Below the pieces are notes generated by a model. The model ran no database searches and was not told the origin of the DNA. It worked only from the letters and a program-made list of their open reading frames with translations. From Armigeres subalbatus (lineage: Eukaryota > Arthropoda > Insecta > Diptera > Culicidae), in NCBI RefSeq assembly GCF_024139115.2, contig NC_085140.1, positions 433,069,240 to 433,133,239 on the forward strand: 64,000 nt of DNA, in the 5' to 3' direction. Within the stretch, counting starts at the first letter, position 1, and every line of letters starts with the position of its first letter. This document shows, in pieces, positions 34,401-49,400 of this stretch. A program made the position numbers and the translations under genes.

Positions 34401-37400
34401 AGTTTTTTTTTTGCTTTCATTCAGAAGCACACCGAAAAAAATTCCGTTTTGGCCACATTGGACCCAGCAACATTTCCGAATCCAGCAAACCAGAAGGGTG
34501 TATGATTGGGTATCAGTTAGAGATGGTCGGGTTTCACATTTTGTAAACCCGAACCCGACCCGAACCCGATTTAGAAATTCCTTTCAAACCCGGACCCGAC
34601 CCGAACCCGGTATGAAAAATCTTATCAAACCCGAACCTGACCTGTACCCGACAATTTTGCAGTCTTAAACCCGAGCTGAACCCGAACAAAATTTTTGGCG
34701 GAAAACTCAAACTAGATATTTTTAATTTCTCATTACACTCAAAAGGATATAGGCCCAAACAACAAACAAGCTTTAAAATTACCAGAAGCGAATAAAAAAA
34801 TATTCAATACTTTATTTCTTAAACTGGTACCCGACCAAGACCCGACATTTTATCATCTCACAAACCCGTACCCGAGCCGAACCCGACATTGTTCTAATTT
34901 TCCAAACCCGAACCCGACCCAAACCCGTCGGGTTCGGGTTCGGGTCGGGTTTCGGGTTTGAAAACCCGAAACCCGACCATCTCTAGTATCAGTAATGTAC
35001 TTATTATTAATACTTAAAATCACTTTAATAATGAAGTATTTAAAAAAATATGATTGGTGATAAAAGGTGAATCTGTTGAATATTCGATAGGTAGATATAA
35101 TTTAAATTAGGCTTTTTTTACTGGGGGCTGATAATAATTAAAGAGTTTTAAACGAGGGTGCGTAATTGAAATAATGGCACTCATTCAACAGCTTTGCTAA
35201 ATAGGAGTATCTGCATCGATGGATTTTGATAACCAATTATTTATGTTATCAAAATTTTTAGTAGGACATTAAATCGGTTGGAGAAGAAAGCTCTCTGATA
35301 ATAATAGGTGTTTTTTTTTTGTTTTTTCACGATTCATTAAAATAATAATCTAATCCAAATTGGTCTTGAGTTGATATTACGAACCCTTCGGATTTTGATA
35401 GAAATTTCAACCACTCAGAATCGAATAAATGCCTCAACATTATGTTTCTTTCGCTTTTCGCTGTATGTTTATATATGAAAAGCACCTTCTTTTGAGAAAA
35501 TCTTTGAAATGATTTATCTACCTAAAAGTGAGATAAAAACTTTTACTTATTTATCGAAACCAGATATGAGCCAGGAAAGTTGTAGCCGATGGTATTTCAG
35601 GCCACTTTGCCAAAGATGCCCCATACCAAAGACTTATATAGCACGAGATATGTGACGCGTTCTGTGAAAGGTCCATAAAATCAGTTTTTTGAACATAACT
35701 TTTTTTTCTATGTTTCTGGCACTTTTCTTGGGGTGTTTTGGAATCGTGTAGCTTGCTCCGGCGCAAAATGGCGCACATAACTTATTAGTTCATTAAAACT
35801 GCTGTATCTTTACTCTTGTCTAGCGGTTGAAGCTTGTGCTTACACGATTTTACACGTGAGTTATATAAATTTTAGAAGTTTCACTTTTTGCCTTACTTGT
35901 ACACTAAGTTTATGTAAATGCTATAGGATCACAATAAAAATTAACCTGTGATAGACCCATGGTATATTGCAGTGGTGCTCAGCATTTTGGGCGTTTTTTC
36001 CCTCAATTTGCTTGTCAGTCAATGAAAATGAGCTTTCTCCTTACAAATTAGTACTTGGACGAAAGCTTTCCCACCCATTGAGATATTGTTAAGAAAATTA
36101 TTTTGAGCTTTTTAGTGGAATGTCTTCACTTGTCATAAGACGAGTTTATACAATCCCATTGAATTCCACCACTTAATTGTATCTTGACAGATACGTATTT
36201 TGACCTCAACAGTAAGGCCGTCTTCAGTGTCTCGTACTTGACTCGACTTGAAAAAATGATCGCAGCTTACACTATTTATACTATGCGAAGGTATAATAAT
36301 TTATCTAGGTACTTATCTAGGTACATTTACTACGGTGCTTACTTCTACTCGCTTGTTGCGCAACATTTTTTGGGATTGTATAAACTCGTCTTATGACAAG
36401 TCTTAGGGGCTGTTATCTACATAGTACCGAATATTGACTGTCATTTGGACTCCAAATTTTGGAGCATCAGTAATCTACTAACTCTTTATATCTTACTTAC
36501 TTTACTTACGTCTTACTTACTCTTCAAATGTAAAATTTTGCAACTCAGTAACCTTAGGGCGCTTGGAATCCACGCTACGGCTTCGATTGTAACCCTAACT
36601 TTTTTTTACTAATTACAACAACTAAGTAATGGACTTATTTTAAAGATAAAAACCCAAATTTATCCCCAAGTGGTGATTATGCCTTTCTCGATTCGATATG
36701 TTGGATTCGAATTAATGTTGTAAATGCTGTGCTAATTGCCTACACCTTGGCGGTTAAAATATTTAATGCAACTCTATCACGCTGCTTATAAATTACTCAA
36801 TAATTGAGTAATTTTTAAGCAATTATTATGAGAGTAGGGGAAAAGTGGGTAAAACCGACACCTTAAGCAACTTTACAGTTCCCCAATCTATGAAGCAATT
36901 TTCCGGTCTAGAAATTTCATACAAACATACTTTGGCTCTTCATGCATCAGTCCATGAGGTCTTAGGACAATATTTCTTGATAGAATTTGATTTATGATGA
37001 AAACGCGAACAGTCCATCTTCCAGCCCAAACAGCTGGGGTGCGGGTAAGATCGACACCACATAAGGGTAAAACCGACACATCAAGTCTTTATGGAATTGA
37101 ACATCATAACAATTCTAAATGATGTTACAACATAATAGAAAATGTTTAACAACATTCATTTTAATATTTGTGTATGAAATTAACGTTTAGGGATCACTCA
37201 TAAACGATGGTTGAACAAAATTTTATATATTTAAAATCATCACCACATATCATATTTTATTTAGTTACTTTAGTAAGTCGAGTGAAAAATATATAGAGTA
37301 TAAGAATGTTAGTAACAAATTTACTAACTACTGTAAATATTGACCTACATTTAAATTTTACTTATTTTAAAAAGTTGTTTATAACGGCGATTTAAAATAA

Positions 37401-40400
37401 ATGCGTATGGTGCAGTTATGACAAGAAATGAAAATGACCAGTTTCGTGACAAGCCACATGTTTACAGTGGTGAAAATGGATCACGAGAGAACAACACTAG
37501 AGAACGGGTTGTACATGTCTAAGAACAAAATAAGCCTAAAAATACGGTTCTTCTTTGAGCGCTATTGTTATCCGACCTATAGGCTTTTCCTTGATGACCC
37601 AATATTACCCACTAGACCTATTGTCACGCCCAATGACGATATGGTATGTAATCAGTCTATGATCAAGTTATACCCCTCGGCGCCTTATTTTCCAATAAGT
37701 ACTTGAATGATATTATGCGAATGATAAGTCTAATAAAACAGATGTATTTCGTGATTCGATGGCAGGTGTCGATTTTACCCCAACTGATAACATAATAATG
37801 ATGAGATACATGTGGATGTTAATAATTAGAAAAGTTAACTATTTTTCCACAACATACAGAAAATGATGTTCAATTATGGATCAGAAAAGAATTAAATACT
37901 GAAAATCAACAAATTGTTGTCGAAAAAGCTTATACACCGAAGCCAAAATTTTACATAACTCACCTCCTCAATGGTGATCAATGCTAATTGTCTGTTTATT
38001 ATGACTCTTACACATCTCCGCCAGTTACAAAATGACCAGAAATACAAAAAATCAAACGTTTATTCAAAGTGTGTTGAAATTCTGTCCGATAATCACTTGA
38101 AATCAGAGATTTGAAGTGGTGTCGGTTTTACCCGCAGTGTCGGTTTTACCCACAATTCCCCTAATGGATTGCGTCATGGCTAAATTGATTAATGACTTAA
38201 AGTGTGCATGTAAACAGCGTATTTGTTAAAAGAAAAATAGAAATATTATTCAAATCGAATGAGTTATTAGCAAACAAAAACAATAGTGTCCAACTAGGAA
38301 AGTTTCTCCGTCGAATGAAACAAGTTGCACTCGAATCGGTCAAGTCCTTCTATATGAAACGTGTTTAACAATAAAAAATTCCTGAGGCTACACACACACA
38401 CACACACACAGTCAGACATGTGCTCAGTTTTTCGAGCTGAGTCGATTGGTATATAACACTATGGGTCTCCGAGCCTTCTATCAAAATTTGGCTTTTGGAG
38501 TGAAATTATAGCCTTCTGGTTCAACTTTGTTGTACGAGAAAGGCAAAAATCACTAAAATAATGAATTAAAAACTGACCATAGTTCAGAAATCCGAATAAA
38601 GTACATTTTGAATTAATAATTATTTTCGAGCGTCTTAGGGGAAAATGCCGGAAAAAACCGTGTACATTCTGAAATTTTCATAGTTTTACTCTTATACACT
38701 GCTGCAGAAAAGCTTTTTACGTTACCTAATAAAAATTTTAATATCTGCATTACATCTCCTGAGATGTCACCAGACATCGTGAGATAGTTTCGATATATTC
38801 TCTAGGTCATTGAATCTGTACTTGAGTTCGGGATATGCTATCAACAGTTTTAGCAGTAGCTATTCTCGTTACACAACTACCATAGACTAGGGATCCAATA
38901 ATGAGAGATATGCGAAAGCGGCCATTGTGAGCCAATAGAGCATTGAGAACTGTCAAAATGTGAGCCAAATGAACGTTGTTATTGTTGCAGATTGAAAGGT
39001 GGTTGTTATGAAAGATTTTAAGAAAAGTTGTATCGAATAAACAATTCTCGCTTAACTTTTCAAAAGGTCCTAAGTAACATTTTTTTCATGAATTAATTTG
39101 AATAGCGCAATTAACAGAACAACATGAAAGCTATTGATTGCAGTATTCAAATTAATTCATAAAAAAAATGTTACTTAGGACCTTTTGAAAAGTTAAGCGA
39201 GAATTTGTTTTACTTTCGCAAGTAGAAGTAATCTAGTTTATGTGTCGTGTTTCACTTATTTGTATTACACTTTTATTTTAGTGACAATGCTTATTTAAAC
39301 ACTGTAAGTGGATAGACAAACATATTCCAAACATACTTTCGCCTCTAATTCTATCATGAACATGTACGTCTAAGTTTGGAAGATGATATTAGCATTTCCA
39401 TATCATTGTAAATCGTTTAACTTCACGTAGAATAAACACACACAAAATCATTAATTTAATATTCCAAATTGTTATCAAATGCAAAGTCATATACAAGCTT
39501 CAACATTTTACGCTGCGGCAAGTGCTGGAAGCGTTTGCTAATAAAAGTAACAGCGTTGCTAAATCCCCTGGAAAAGTATTTGCATATCTCTCATTATAGG
39601 ATCCCTACTATAGACCAGGTGTTCGCTAAACGTCACATTGCAGAAATGCCACGAATGCAACGTGCCCAGACATTTTCTATTCATTGACTACAAAGCCGCA
39701 CATGAAACAATCGTTCGAGATCAGCTATGGCAACTAATGCACAAATACGAATTCCCGGATAAACTGATACGGTTGATCAAGGCAATGCATTATAGTATTT
39801 CAGGCGGTCATAAATCGAAAATGTCACGTCTTCCAAATAATTTTTAAATATTTTCTTTTAACATTTGAAGTCTATGTTCCTAATTTGGCCAGTTTCTCGC
39901 ATAAATCCAAAAATAAAGGAACTTTCGCGGGATTTTATTAGTAGTAACGGGAGATATATCCCTTATGCTTCTTCGCTGTGGAAACTGATCTATAGTTTGT
40001 GGAAAATATGCATTTTTCAGGGTTGGCCAAATTAGGCACTATGGTGGTTAAAACTGGTACAATTACTCTACTTTTTAACACCATTTTTGGAAAATGGCGT
40101 ATACGTCACTTTGCCAGATTACGGCAGTTAAAATAAAATTGCTAAAAATTAGTGAGATTAAAAGCTACAGAAAAAGTTTATACAGCAAAGTTGATTGGAA
40201 TAAGCTGCGCTACGATTTTGTAGAACATGTAAATTACAATATTCCGCAAAATAAAGAAAATAATTTTTTTTATAAAATGTGATTTTTTGATAGCTCTATA
40301 ACAAGGGCCCGAGTATCAAGAACAACTGTGTACAACATTTTTTTTTTCTTAAAAGTATCGTTTTTGCCAAAAATGCATCTTTTCTCGATAAACTTGCAAT

Positions 40401-43400
40401 AGGGTGATAGATGATGATATAACGAATAAAAAGTGTTAAAGCTGCAGATTTATTTTTTTATTTTTCATGACTGTCCATTCTTAAGACTTTTGTGGCTTTT
40501 CAAGACGCTTTTTTCGTATCTTTTTCCGTTGTTGAGTTATATCATTTTTTTTTAAATATGACGTTAGTGGAATTGATTAAACATTAGATAAAATATACGT
40601 ATTATAAATACGTATTACGTATTGTAGAACATTATATGTCAGTATTCCATAAAAAATGGATCATGGATTGTTATGGAATTTGTGAACGTTTCCTAATTTA
40701 TTTTACTCGTTTATATATTATTCGAAACTAATTCAACTCCCGTTAAAATAAATCGATTTTGCGCACATAAAAATAATATGAATATCACTAGAAGGTGTTA
40801 ACTCAAATATGATATTTTGTTATGATAATTTTGATGAAAATTAGTAAAGATCTAGTTTCTAGGAATTAAAATTGAAGTAAGACCGATACAAATATTTAAG
40901 AACTATTTTGTCTCCCCCTCGATTTTTTTGCCAAAAAAAAATTTGAGGGGGCAACAAAATAAAATTCGGATTATTTTGAGGATTTTCAAAACATTCTTTA
41001 ATAAATCCGAAGAGTTTTTTTTATTTTATTTTCATTTTAATATTTATTTTTTAATATCCCTCCCCCCTTGACGTTTCGGAGATCAGTCGGACAAAATGCT
41101 TATTGAATATTTGTATTGGCCTAAATCAAGCCTCACAAAACTTTAATGAAAATATTGATTTGACAATGAGTCGATATTGAAGGGACCATCGACTAATGGA
41201 AATATTGAGATGTGGAACAGGGAATCTATTGAAAGCTGTTTGAAGGGACCATCACAGTAATACAGAAAATATTTTTAATTGCTTCCATGAGTCATAGAAC
41301 ATCAACTCTTGGATGTTTGACAGTATAGCTCTGAAGAATACTCCATGGTCAAACAAAACACAAATAAATATGGATATGAGAAACTCAAAATGGCAGTCTA
41401 AAATATTATCAGGTGAAACAGAAATAATTATACATAATTTTGTATATGTGCAAAACAATGATTGATTACAACTCAACGTTCAGTCCCATTTTTTTTAAAT
41501 TTTAACCTTCTATCTCTTTGAAGATTTGACTCTTCAACGACTTGACGACCTTATACCCTTCGATCTTTTGTCCAACAACCAATTAGACCGCTTGTCCCTT
41601 CAACCATTTGGTTTCAGCTATTTTTTTTGTAATTTTTATTTTTTGTTGCTTCGTTGTTTCGTCCTTTCGGCGTTTTGTCCTTCGACTTTTTGCGTTTCGA
41701 CCTTTTGTCCTTCGACCTTTTGACACAGATTTTTTTATTTCGACATTATATTCTTTCGTCCGTTTGACACTATACTTTTTTCTTTTGATCATTTGTTCTT
41801 TAAATTTAAGATATATTTTTTATTTCGACCTTTTGTCCCTTCGCCCTTTTGATTCTTCGACCTTTTGTCCTTTCGACCTTTTGACCTCTCACCGTTTGTC
41901 CTTCGACATTCTGACCTTCGACCTTTTATTCTTTGAGCTTGTGGGTATCATGAGTTCTTAATCGAAAGAACATTCGTTAGCTTCAAAATATAGGTTTTTG
42001 GGATGCATGATAGGCGCAGCAAAAAAGCTTGTTAACCTTTCCGTCCCTGTTCTGTCCCGTCCCGTCTGTTTTTTGGAGTTTCAAAAATAAAAAATAAAAA
42101 TCATATTTCTAGACCTATCCATTCGCAACAAGTTGCATTCGATCTGGATTTGGGTCAATTCTCAGTACGGTTCCAGAATTATTCCAGAATCCCTGGGAAA
42201 AGTGACAATTCACAAATTTAAGTCAAAATAGGCCGTGTGAGACCTCAAGCTTCATAATTTCACAAAACAATGATAAGAAATATATGTAAGGGAATTCCTG
42301 GTCCACTTGGTTTCAATCTGGTCACATTGGCCACAGTCCGGAGAACAGAATAGGCAATTTCTAAATCAAAATCAAGCCTAGTCTAATCGATTTGAAACCA
42401 AGTCGCCAAGGAACCCAAAAAGTATCATTCCCATCATTGCATTGCTTTGTAAAATCATGAAGCTTGCGGCGTCACCCGACCTGTTTTGACTCAATTTAGA
42501 ACTATTTTGTAGGTTCTTCAGATTGGAGACCGGATTGAACACAACTGCTTCATTACTGCTGAAAATATCAATCCAATCGTTGCATTGTGAAATCATGAAG
42601 ATTGAGCTGGGTCACACGACGTACTTTTGCTCGATTTAGAAAATGGCCACAGATCCTTCGGAATGTGGCCAATGTGATCGGATTGAACACAAGTTGCCCA
42701 GTAGACCTTAAAATAAATCTATGACAAAAGGTCGAAAGGAAAACAGGTCGAAAGGACAAAAGATCGAAAGGGACAAAAGGTGAATTAAGTACAAGTGGAT
42801 AATGAGTTGGGTTCATTCCCAAGTAATTTGCAAGAAAGATGACCTTTTAGTCCCTAAGCCCCTTAAATAGTAGTTTGTGCAACAAGTTGCAAAAATCGAG
42901 TTTTGCAACGAGTTGCACACGCTATTTTTTGCAATGACGAAAAATGGACTTTAATTTGATAAATTTGTTCCAAAATTGTAGTCTAATTTTCTCCACATAA
43001 TCATTCTTGCCAATAAATTATGTTACTGCGGAAAATAATCAGATTCCATGTTACCGTACCGCATTGCAAAGTTCAATGAACCCAGAAGCGATAGATGTAC
43101 TTGCCTTTGGAAATTTTGGATATCATGACCGCCAAACTATTTAATTTATTACGAAGCGCATAGAATACACTATTTGAGCACTTACCCAAGCTAATTTAGC
43201 AAAATTTAGTCACGTAACGACTGTTCTGGTGTTGGTTTTTCATTATAGCACCCAAATGAGTGTAATAATGAATATTATGCAACCCATTTGAGTTGCATAA
43301 TGTTCATTAAAGCATCCATTTCGTTGGTATGGAAAAGTAGGCCGTTTTATCACTCAAAAACGAACTGTAAACCAGATATTATGATCAGGAATTGCAAAAA

Positions 43401-46400
43401 TATAATTTTTCAGCTTTGAATTGTAAAATCATGTTGTTTCCTGGGCTAAAGCCATGAACAGAATAACAAAACATGATATGAACTTGATTGATATTTGAGA
43501 TAAAAGAACAGGCAACAAAATCAAAAATTTGCACCGAAATATCATTTGAATATTAAGATATGCTATGGATAAGAACAAACTAATGGCACATGATATCGAT
43601 CACTTATTACAAATAAAGCCTGTCCACGTTAAATTTCGGACACTTAGACAATGTCTAATTGATTTGTAGCCATTTTATCAATTTGGACGAGAATGAAAAC
43701 ATGCTGAAAGCATCACGTAAAGCGGAGAGATTCATCTGTCGTGTAAATTGATCTTCTCGGTGGTTTGTGAAAATTTTTAAAAATCGCATTGTATGATGGG
43801 TGTCCGAAATTTAACGTGGACAGGCTTTAACATATCTTGATTTCCTCATGATATTTTAGTGCAAAATATTGATATTGTCGTCTGATCTCTTATATCAATC
43901 ATGTTCACATCTCATTTTGCTTTCTTATCAACATTTAATATTATTGAGCTATTTTCGTCTACTCGGGTTGAGGTGTCACACGACAAATTTTAATTCAATT
44001 TCAGCTTTTCCATCACTGAGGTCTGTTTTTAAGGGCTTTCAAAACTGAAAACTGCTGTCTGAATCCGAAGATCTGGTGTGACTAGATTGAATCCAAGTGA
44101 CCCAGGATCCCCTTATAATATTGTTATTATCATTCTTTTGAGAAATTATTTCTAAGTTTAAGGTATTACACGACTCATTTCGACTAAATTTAGGAGACGG
44201 TTATTCCGGAGGTTCCCCGGATTATGGCCGAGGTGGTTGGATTGAGCCCAAGTGGCCCAGGAACCCTGAAAATATGATTCCCTTCATTGTTTTGTGGAAT
44301 CATGAAGTTTTAGGTGTCACACAACCTATTTTGGTTCAGTTTAGGAAATGGCCATTCCGGAAGTCCTCCGGAAAGTGGCCGGATTGGACCGGGTTTCTCA
44401 GGCAGGAACCCTAAAAATAACATTCCGATCATTGCTTTGTGGAATCATGAAGCTTGAAGTGTCACACGACCTGTTTTGACTAAAATTTGTGCATGGTCAC
44501 TTTTTCCAGGGAAAACCGACCCCAACGGATTCTGGAATAATTCTGTGTGCCATCTTTTGATGATGTATCATTTTTAACAGGGATGTCGGAATAATATAAC
44601 TTTCTCAGATTGTTGTTGATTTTCTCTCATTTTTTGGATTTATTAATAAATGCATCCATCTGTTAAATGAAAAAGTTTTATTAGGGGATACATATTAGCC
44701 AGATCTCTCTGACATCTGGTCGCATCCCTTGCGCAAAACTTCAGGCTATCAAAATACCCTGCGCCTCCACTGGGTCTTCAAATCTATATCAGATCCAGTG
44801 AGTACAAATGAATTCCACCCACCCACTGTTTTTTTTTCATAATTGATATTCTTGATATTCTGATTTCTTATGTGATAGTATTTTTGAGGTTCTAGAGAAA
44901 GCAACATAATTTTTAAGGTGAATTAAGAATTTGAGGGAATTTTGAATCCCCAATCTTGGGATTCCAAAAAGTGTATTACAGTTTTAAAAAGCTGACCAAA
45001 TTGTAAAGAACTTTTTCTATTTTTGCACAAAATATTTGTTCTCCTATATTTTTATTTATCCTATATATTTGTTGATCCTTTATCAATGTTGGTTACCCAA
45101 ATTAATTAGAGTTCGGGAAAATAACGAGTGAAAAATTTTTTTTTTCAAACAATGTAGACTAAGAAACACTTTTACTAAAGTAAATATAACGCGGATTGAA
45201 ACATGGAGGGTGGATTACTTGCTGTAATAAATATTAATTTTCAGATCTGCGCATGTTGTGTCGCTCATTCCTGTTATAAAATCAAGATTTCAACAGATCA
45301 TAGAGTTAAAGCTCTGATTTGTAAAAATCTAAATCGTGTGAAATTTACTTCAAGTATTCTAGTTTCAAGCCCTGTGCTTTCTTCCTATCTTACAGCTTTG
45401 CGCGTCAATTGTAATAAATGTGATAACTTCTAAAAAAAATGATGCACTATAGTACTTATTGTCACTTGTCTTCTAAATTATGGAAATTACTTCGAACACG
45501 TTCTCCAGCAATTACCATAATTACCAGTTTCCATACTTCTCCAACGTGCAATAATTCACAAACCAATTTACCTCCGCTATTGATTCCGTTCTCGATGAAC
45601 TTGGACGCGATGTAGAAGTACCGGCTGATGTCGGTCGATGGCTGATCGACCAGGGGGAAGCCCATGTACCTGAAAGTGCATCTAGAAATTGTCAACGGGT
45701 GGCGGCCTGAACTCATCGCACGCTGTCATCCACACCGAGGCTCTGTGAATCCATTTCTCAGCTGACGTTTTGCAAAGGCTCAAACTTTGTTTATGTTGAG
45801 AAATGGGACCATTTCTCGGCGTTGAATGACCGCTGATTGCGCCTAGTCAACCATAAAAAGGATAACGAAAGTGCAAGTGCGAAAGAGTTTTGGGGTGCAA
45901 ACGGTGCCTAATTGTTTGAAGCTTGGAAGCTTTGGAAGATATATGTAAGGGAGCGGAACCCTACGACGTACCTTACGCCCGACATGTCCCGATAGTAGCT
46001 GTGACCGGTGTCCACCTGACCGAAGCGCGTTCCTTCCGCCGTGTTCAGCACGTGTGTGATTCCAATCAATCGTAAATACTGCTTATTTCTGGCTGATTCT
46101 CTGTTGGCAATGGAAAAGAGTGGAATTGAAAACAAAAATTAATTACGCTGGCTTGGGCGTCATCAGTCAAGGGAAAACTATTATAATAGTCGGGTTGATG
46201 ATGGTACTTTGAGATTAGTCTGAATCATCGCTGGCGAACGTATAGAGATCACGCATTTACGTTGATTCTCATTTGCATTCCTCATGGTGCCAGCACACGA
46301 AAACAGCGTGTTGTTATTTACCAAACTGTAAGATTATTGATTAATAAATTATTCTATACATATAGGTTAATGCTTGGGTAAACGCGAATAGTATTCCTAT

Positions 46401-49400
46401 GAAAGCGTTATGGAATAGGGAATGTGACGAGTGCTGCTTATTACATTAGACTTTCTTCTATATTACATAACACTTTGACGTCTGTCACAGAAATTTTGTT
46501 TATGAATATGTTATATATATTTTAGATCCGTACAACTGATTGATAGAATGGTTTCTGCTCCGTGCGCTCAGAATTTATTTAAAACTTGTTTTGATTTTAT
46601 TTCTGAGATTTTTCCAGCAGGGTGCATACATGATAACAAGAAGAACCGAAATAAAAACAACTCGAATCATCTATTAAAGAACACGACTCATATGGGAGTG
46701 TGTTATCAGTAATTAATCTAGGGATAAAATATATCACTATTAGTTTTTCAATAATTGCGTTTCTCAGACACTAATTATCTTGTTATCACATGTATGCTAT
46801 TTCAGAATAGATGAGAGAGTGTCGCGTTGGATATAATAATCTGTTTGAGACAAATAGTCATTTGTTTTCTACAGGTTCATACAGCGCGCAGTGATATTTT
46901 ATGCACCGCTTAACTCAATCCAACGAAATGAGAAAATATCTGTCGGTTATCGTGTGCATTTGTATGCACGCATGAAAACGTTAAATTTATTATGCCAGGT
47001 ATAATAAAATACTGGAGCTATAATTTTCCATCGCTGCCAAAGATAAGTACCAGATACTACAATAATTAATGATAATTAAGTCACCATGTGGGGGCTTGGT
47101 CTGGTAACATATGTGTCATTTTGTCAAGCCTGCTAAAAAGAGTACAAAATTATGACTTCATTGTGAGATACAATTTATTTCACATCTCTTATATCTGTTA
47201 ATTTTGATTTTAGTTTCATTTTTATTAGATTTTAGATATTATTTTACTATTGACTTCCATTGCAATAATTTGTATCGACGGCAATAATACTTTCAGGTAA
47301 AAATTTAGAAGAATTTTCCGATTTTGAAGAAATTGAAACCCAGTTGAATTTCCCAGAAAGAACAGAACCCAGAACAAAGTAAATCATCGAGTGGACGTCG
47401 GACAGAAGCAGCACAAAGTAAAATTTCAACTCAAGGTCCGGATAATCCGGATAATGGTTGGTTGAAATGAAAATTTGACAGTGGAAAAAATCATCTCAAA
47501 GTAACCAGTTGAGGTTGAAAAACGTATATGTGAAGATTACAACGTACTGGGATTGAATGGAATAGCAGTAAACTCGTTGATGCGCCCAGGAATTGGGCCC
47601 TAGATGGAGAGATGCACAGTGGCGAAAATCGTTTTAAGGTGCGTTTTTTAAATAATACTTTTATTATACGATTTAGCCTAATGGTGTCTTCCAGATATTT
47701 CATGAATAAGTTAATGCGCTTCTAGTCGTAGACGCCGAATTGGTAATTTCATTACTTTTGGAGATATAATACTCTTTATGCCTACAAGTTTTAAACATGT
47801 TTATCATATAAGCATACATACATATGGAGACGCATGGTGCATTGTTTCATCAACTCCTTGGAACTAAACTTTTTTTTTGCAATAATTAAAGGTTTATAAT
47901 ATTCTGCATACCAGTGAGAGCATATTTGCATGAAGTTATGTTCAAAACAACCTGGCATGATGCTAAGGCCTACTTAAAATTGCACAAGAGTAATGGCAAA
48001 ATACCGGTGAATGATTTCTGCTTTGAACAGTAGGAAATGGTTTTTGATTAAACATGCCTTACATCCGCGTACCACTCGACAGTTCAGGTATTATATCATA
48101 GCCTTGTACTTGTACTTGTACATACTTGTACTTTGAAATGCATATGACATTGTCTGCCACAATTTGCCCCTTGTCAAGCTACAGTTATATCAAATATGCC
48201 TGAAAAATCCATAGAAACTGTTATAACTTTTTTTTTCCAAGTTTTCAAGTCCCTACAGTCATCAAATGGCGTAGGGTGAGTGTACCAATTGTCGCCATAC
48301 ATAAGAACAACTATTTTTAAAAAAATAAGTAAAAGGCATGTGGGTGGACTTTATATATCAAGCGAAAGGTTTTACTTCCTGCTTCTTAGAACAGCTGTGA
48401 AAACCACAATAAAATTTGTTATAATCCTCAAAATTGATTAATCCATAATAGGAACGCATGCACCAGTTGTGGCACTATTCTTAATTTTTGGTTCCTTATT
48501 TGGCAAATCCCATTGTTTTCTTATGGGATTGTCCAAATAGGGACCACTAGTGCGACAACTGGTGCAAAGGACGTCAAAAATTAAGCAAAATCAATTTTTA
48601 CAATTATGCTTTGCTTGTTTTGGAGGAGATCAAAGGTTTTATCGTATCACTTGAATATGCTTTATAGATATGAACTTGGTTTGCGGTGATTTGATTGGCT
48701 ATTTGGCATATAAAGCACTAGTGCGACAACTGGTGCTATAGCCACAACTGGTACATCTAGCCTATTTCAATATTTTCTAGAACTTCATAGAACATGTAAA
48801 AATTGTAGAAATGATATTAAAAAAGATTTAATGGAAAAACAATTTTCAAGGGGTTATCGGTATAAAACGTGACATATCTCCAAAACAGTCTTCACGAAAA
48901 CATGAACCGCGTTTAAACAAGTGCAGTTTTCCCGTGTGCATGTTCGTACTCAAACGTGTATACTAGTGTGCGTCCAAGTTTAAACACATGGGTTTGAACT
49001 TGGAAGCACAGGGCTTGACGATCCCTCCCCAGGCCATCTGAGAGTTGTGGGGCTTGCCTAGGATGTGGTGGGGTTTGACAGTGGGCCCTGTTAAACCTCT
49101 ATAAAAAGCTGCATGTATCCGCAAGTAGGCCCCGCCAAAGCGACCGTGTGCCGCTCAAAACGCACAATCCCAAGTTCTGGTGTTAGGTGGGACGCTAAAC
49201 AGCCCTGACACGATGGCCCTCCGACGAGACAGGAGGTTTGCGCAGGCCCAATAAGCCGCCTGGAAAACCAATAATTACGAGCAATATAAGAGATAATGCG
49301 ACTCGATATAATCGGCAAAGACCTAGGCGACGAATAAAGGATCACGATTGGAAGCTTGGAACATGGAACTGCAAGTCGCTAGGTTTCGCAAGTTGCTACA

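Larger units (their letters stand above)
36678..38560. mobile_element. Element with GCCTTTCTCG inverted ends
   Basis: GGTGATTATGCCTTTCTCG at the left faces CGAGAAAGGCAAAAATCACT at the right. The interior right part shows AGACATGTGCTCAG, GAGCTGAGTCGATTGG and TGGGTCTCCGAGCCTTCT beside a CA run. This is the inverse of the core found in the 17171-19613 element, so the two families share sequence. A TA-flanked element (36837-38161) has been inserted in it. Confidence 0.6.

Noticed and set aside
41526..41961. Phe/Ser/Leu-rich frame resembling a membrane protein
   Set aside because: It is read through degenerate TTCGACCTTTTGTCC repeats; the hydrophobicity comes from T-rich sequence.
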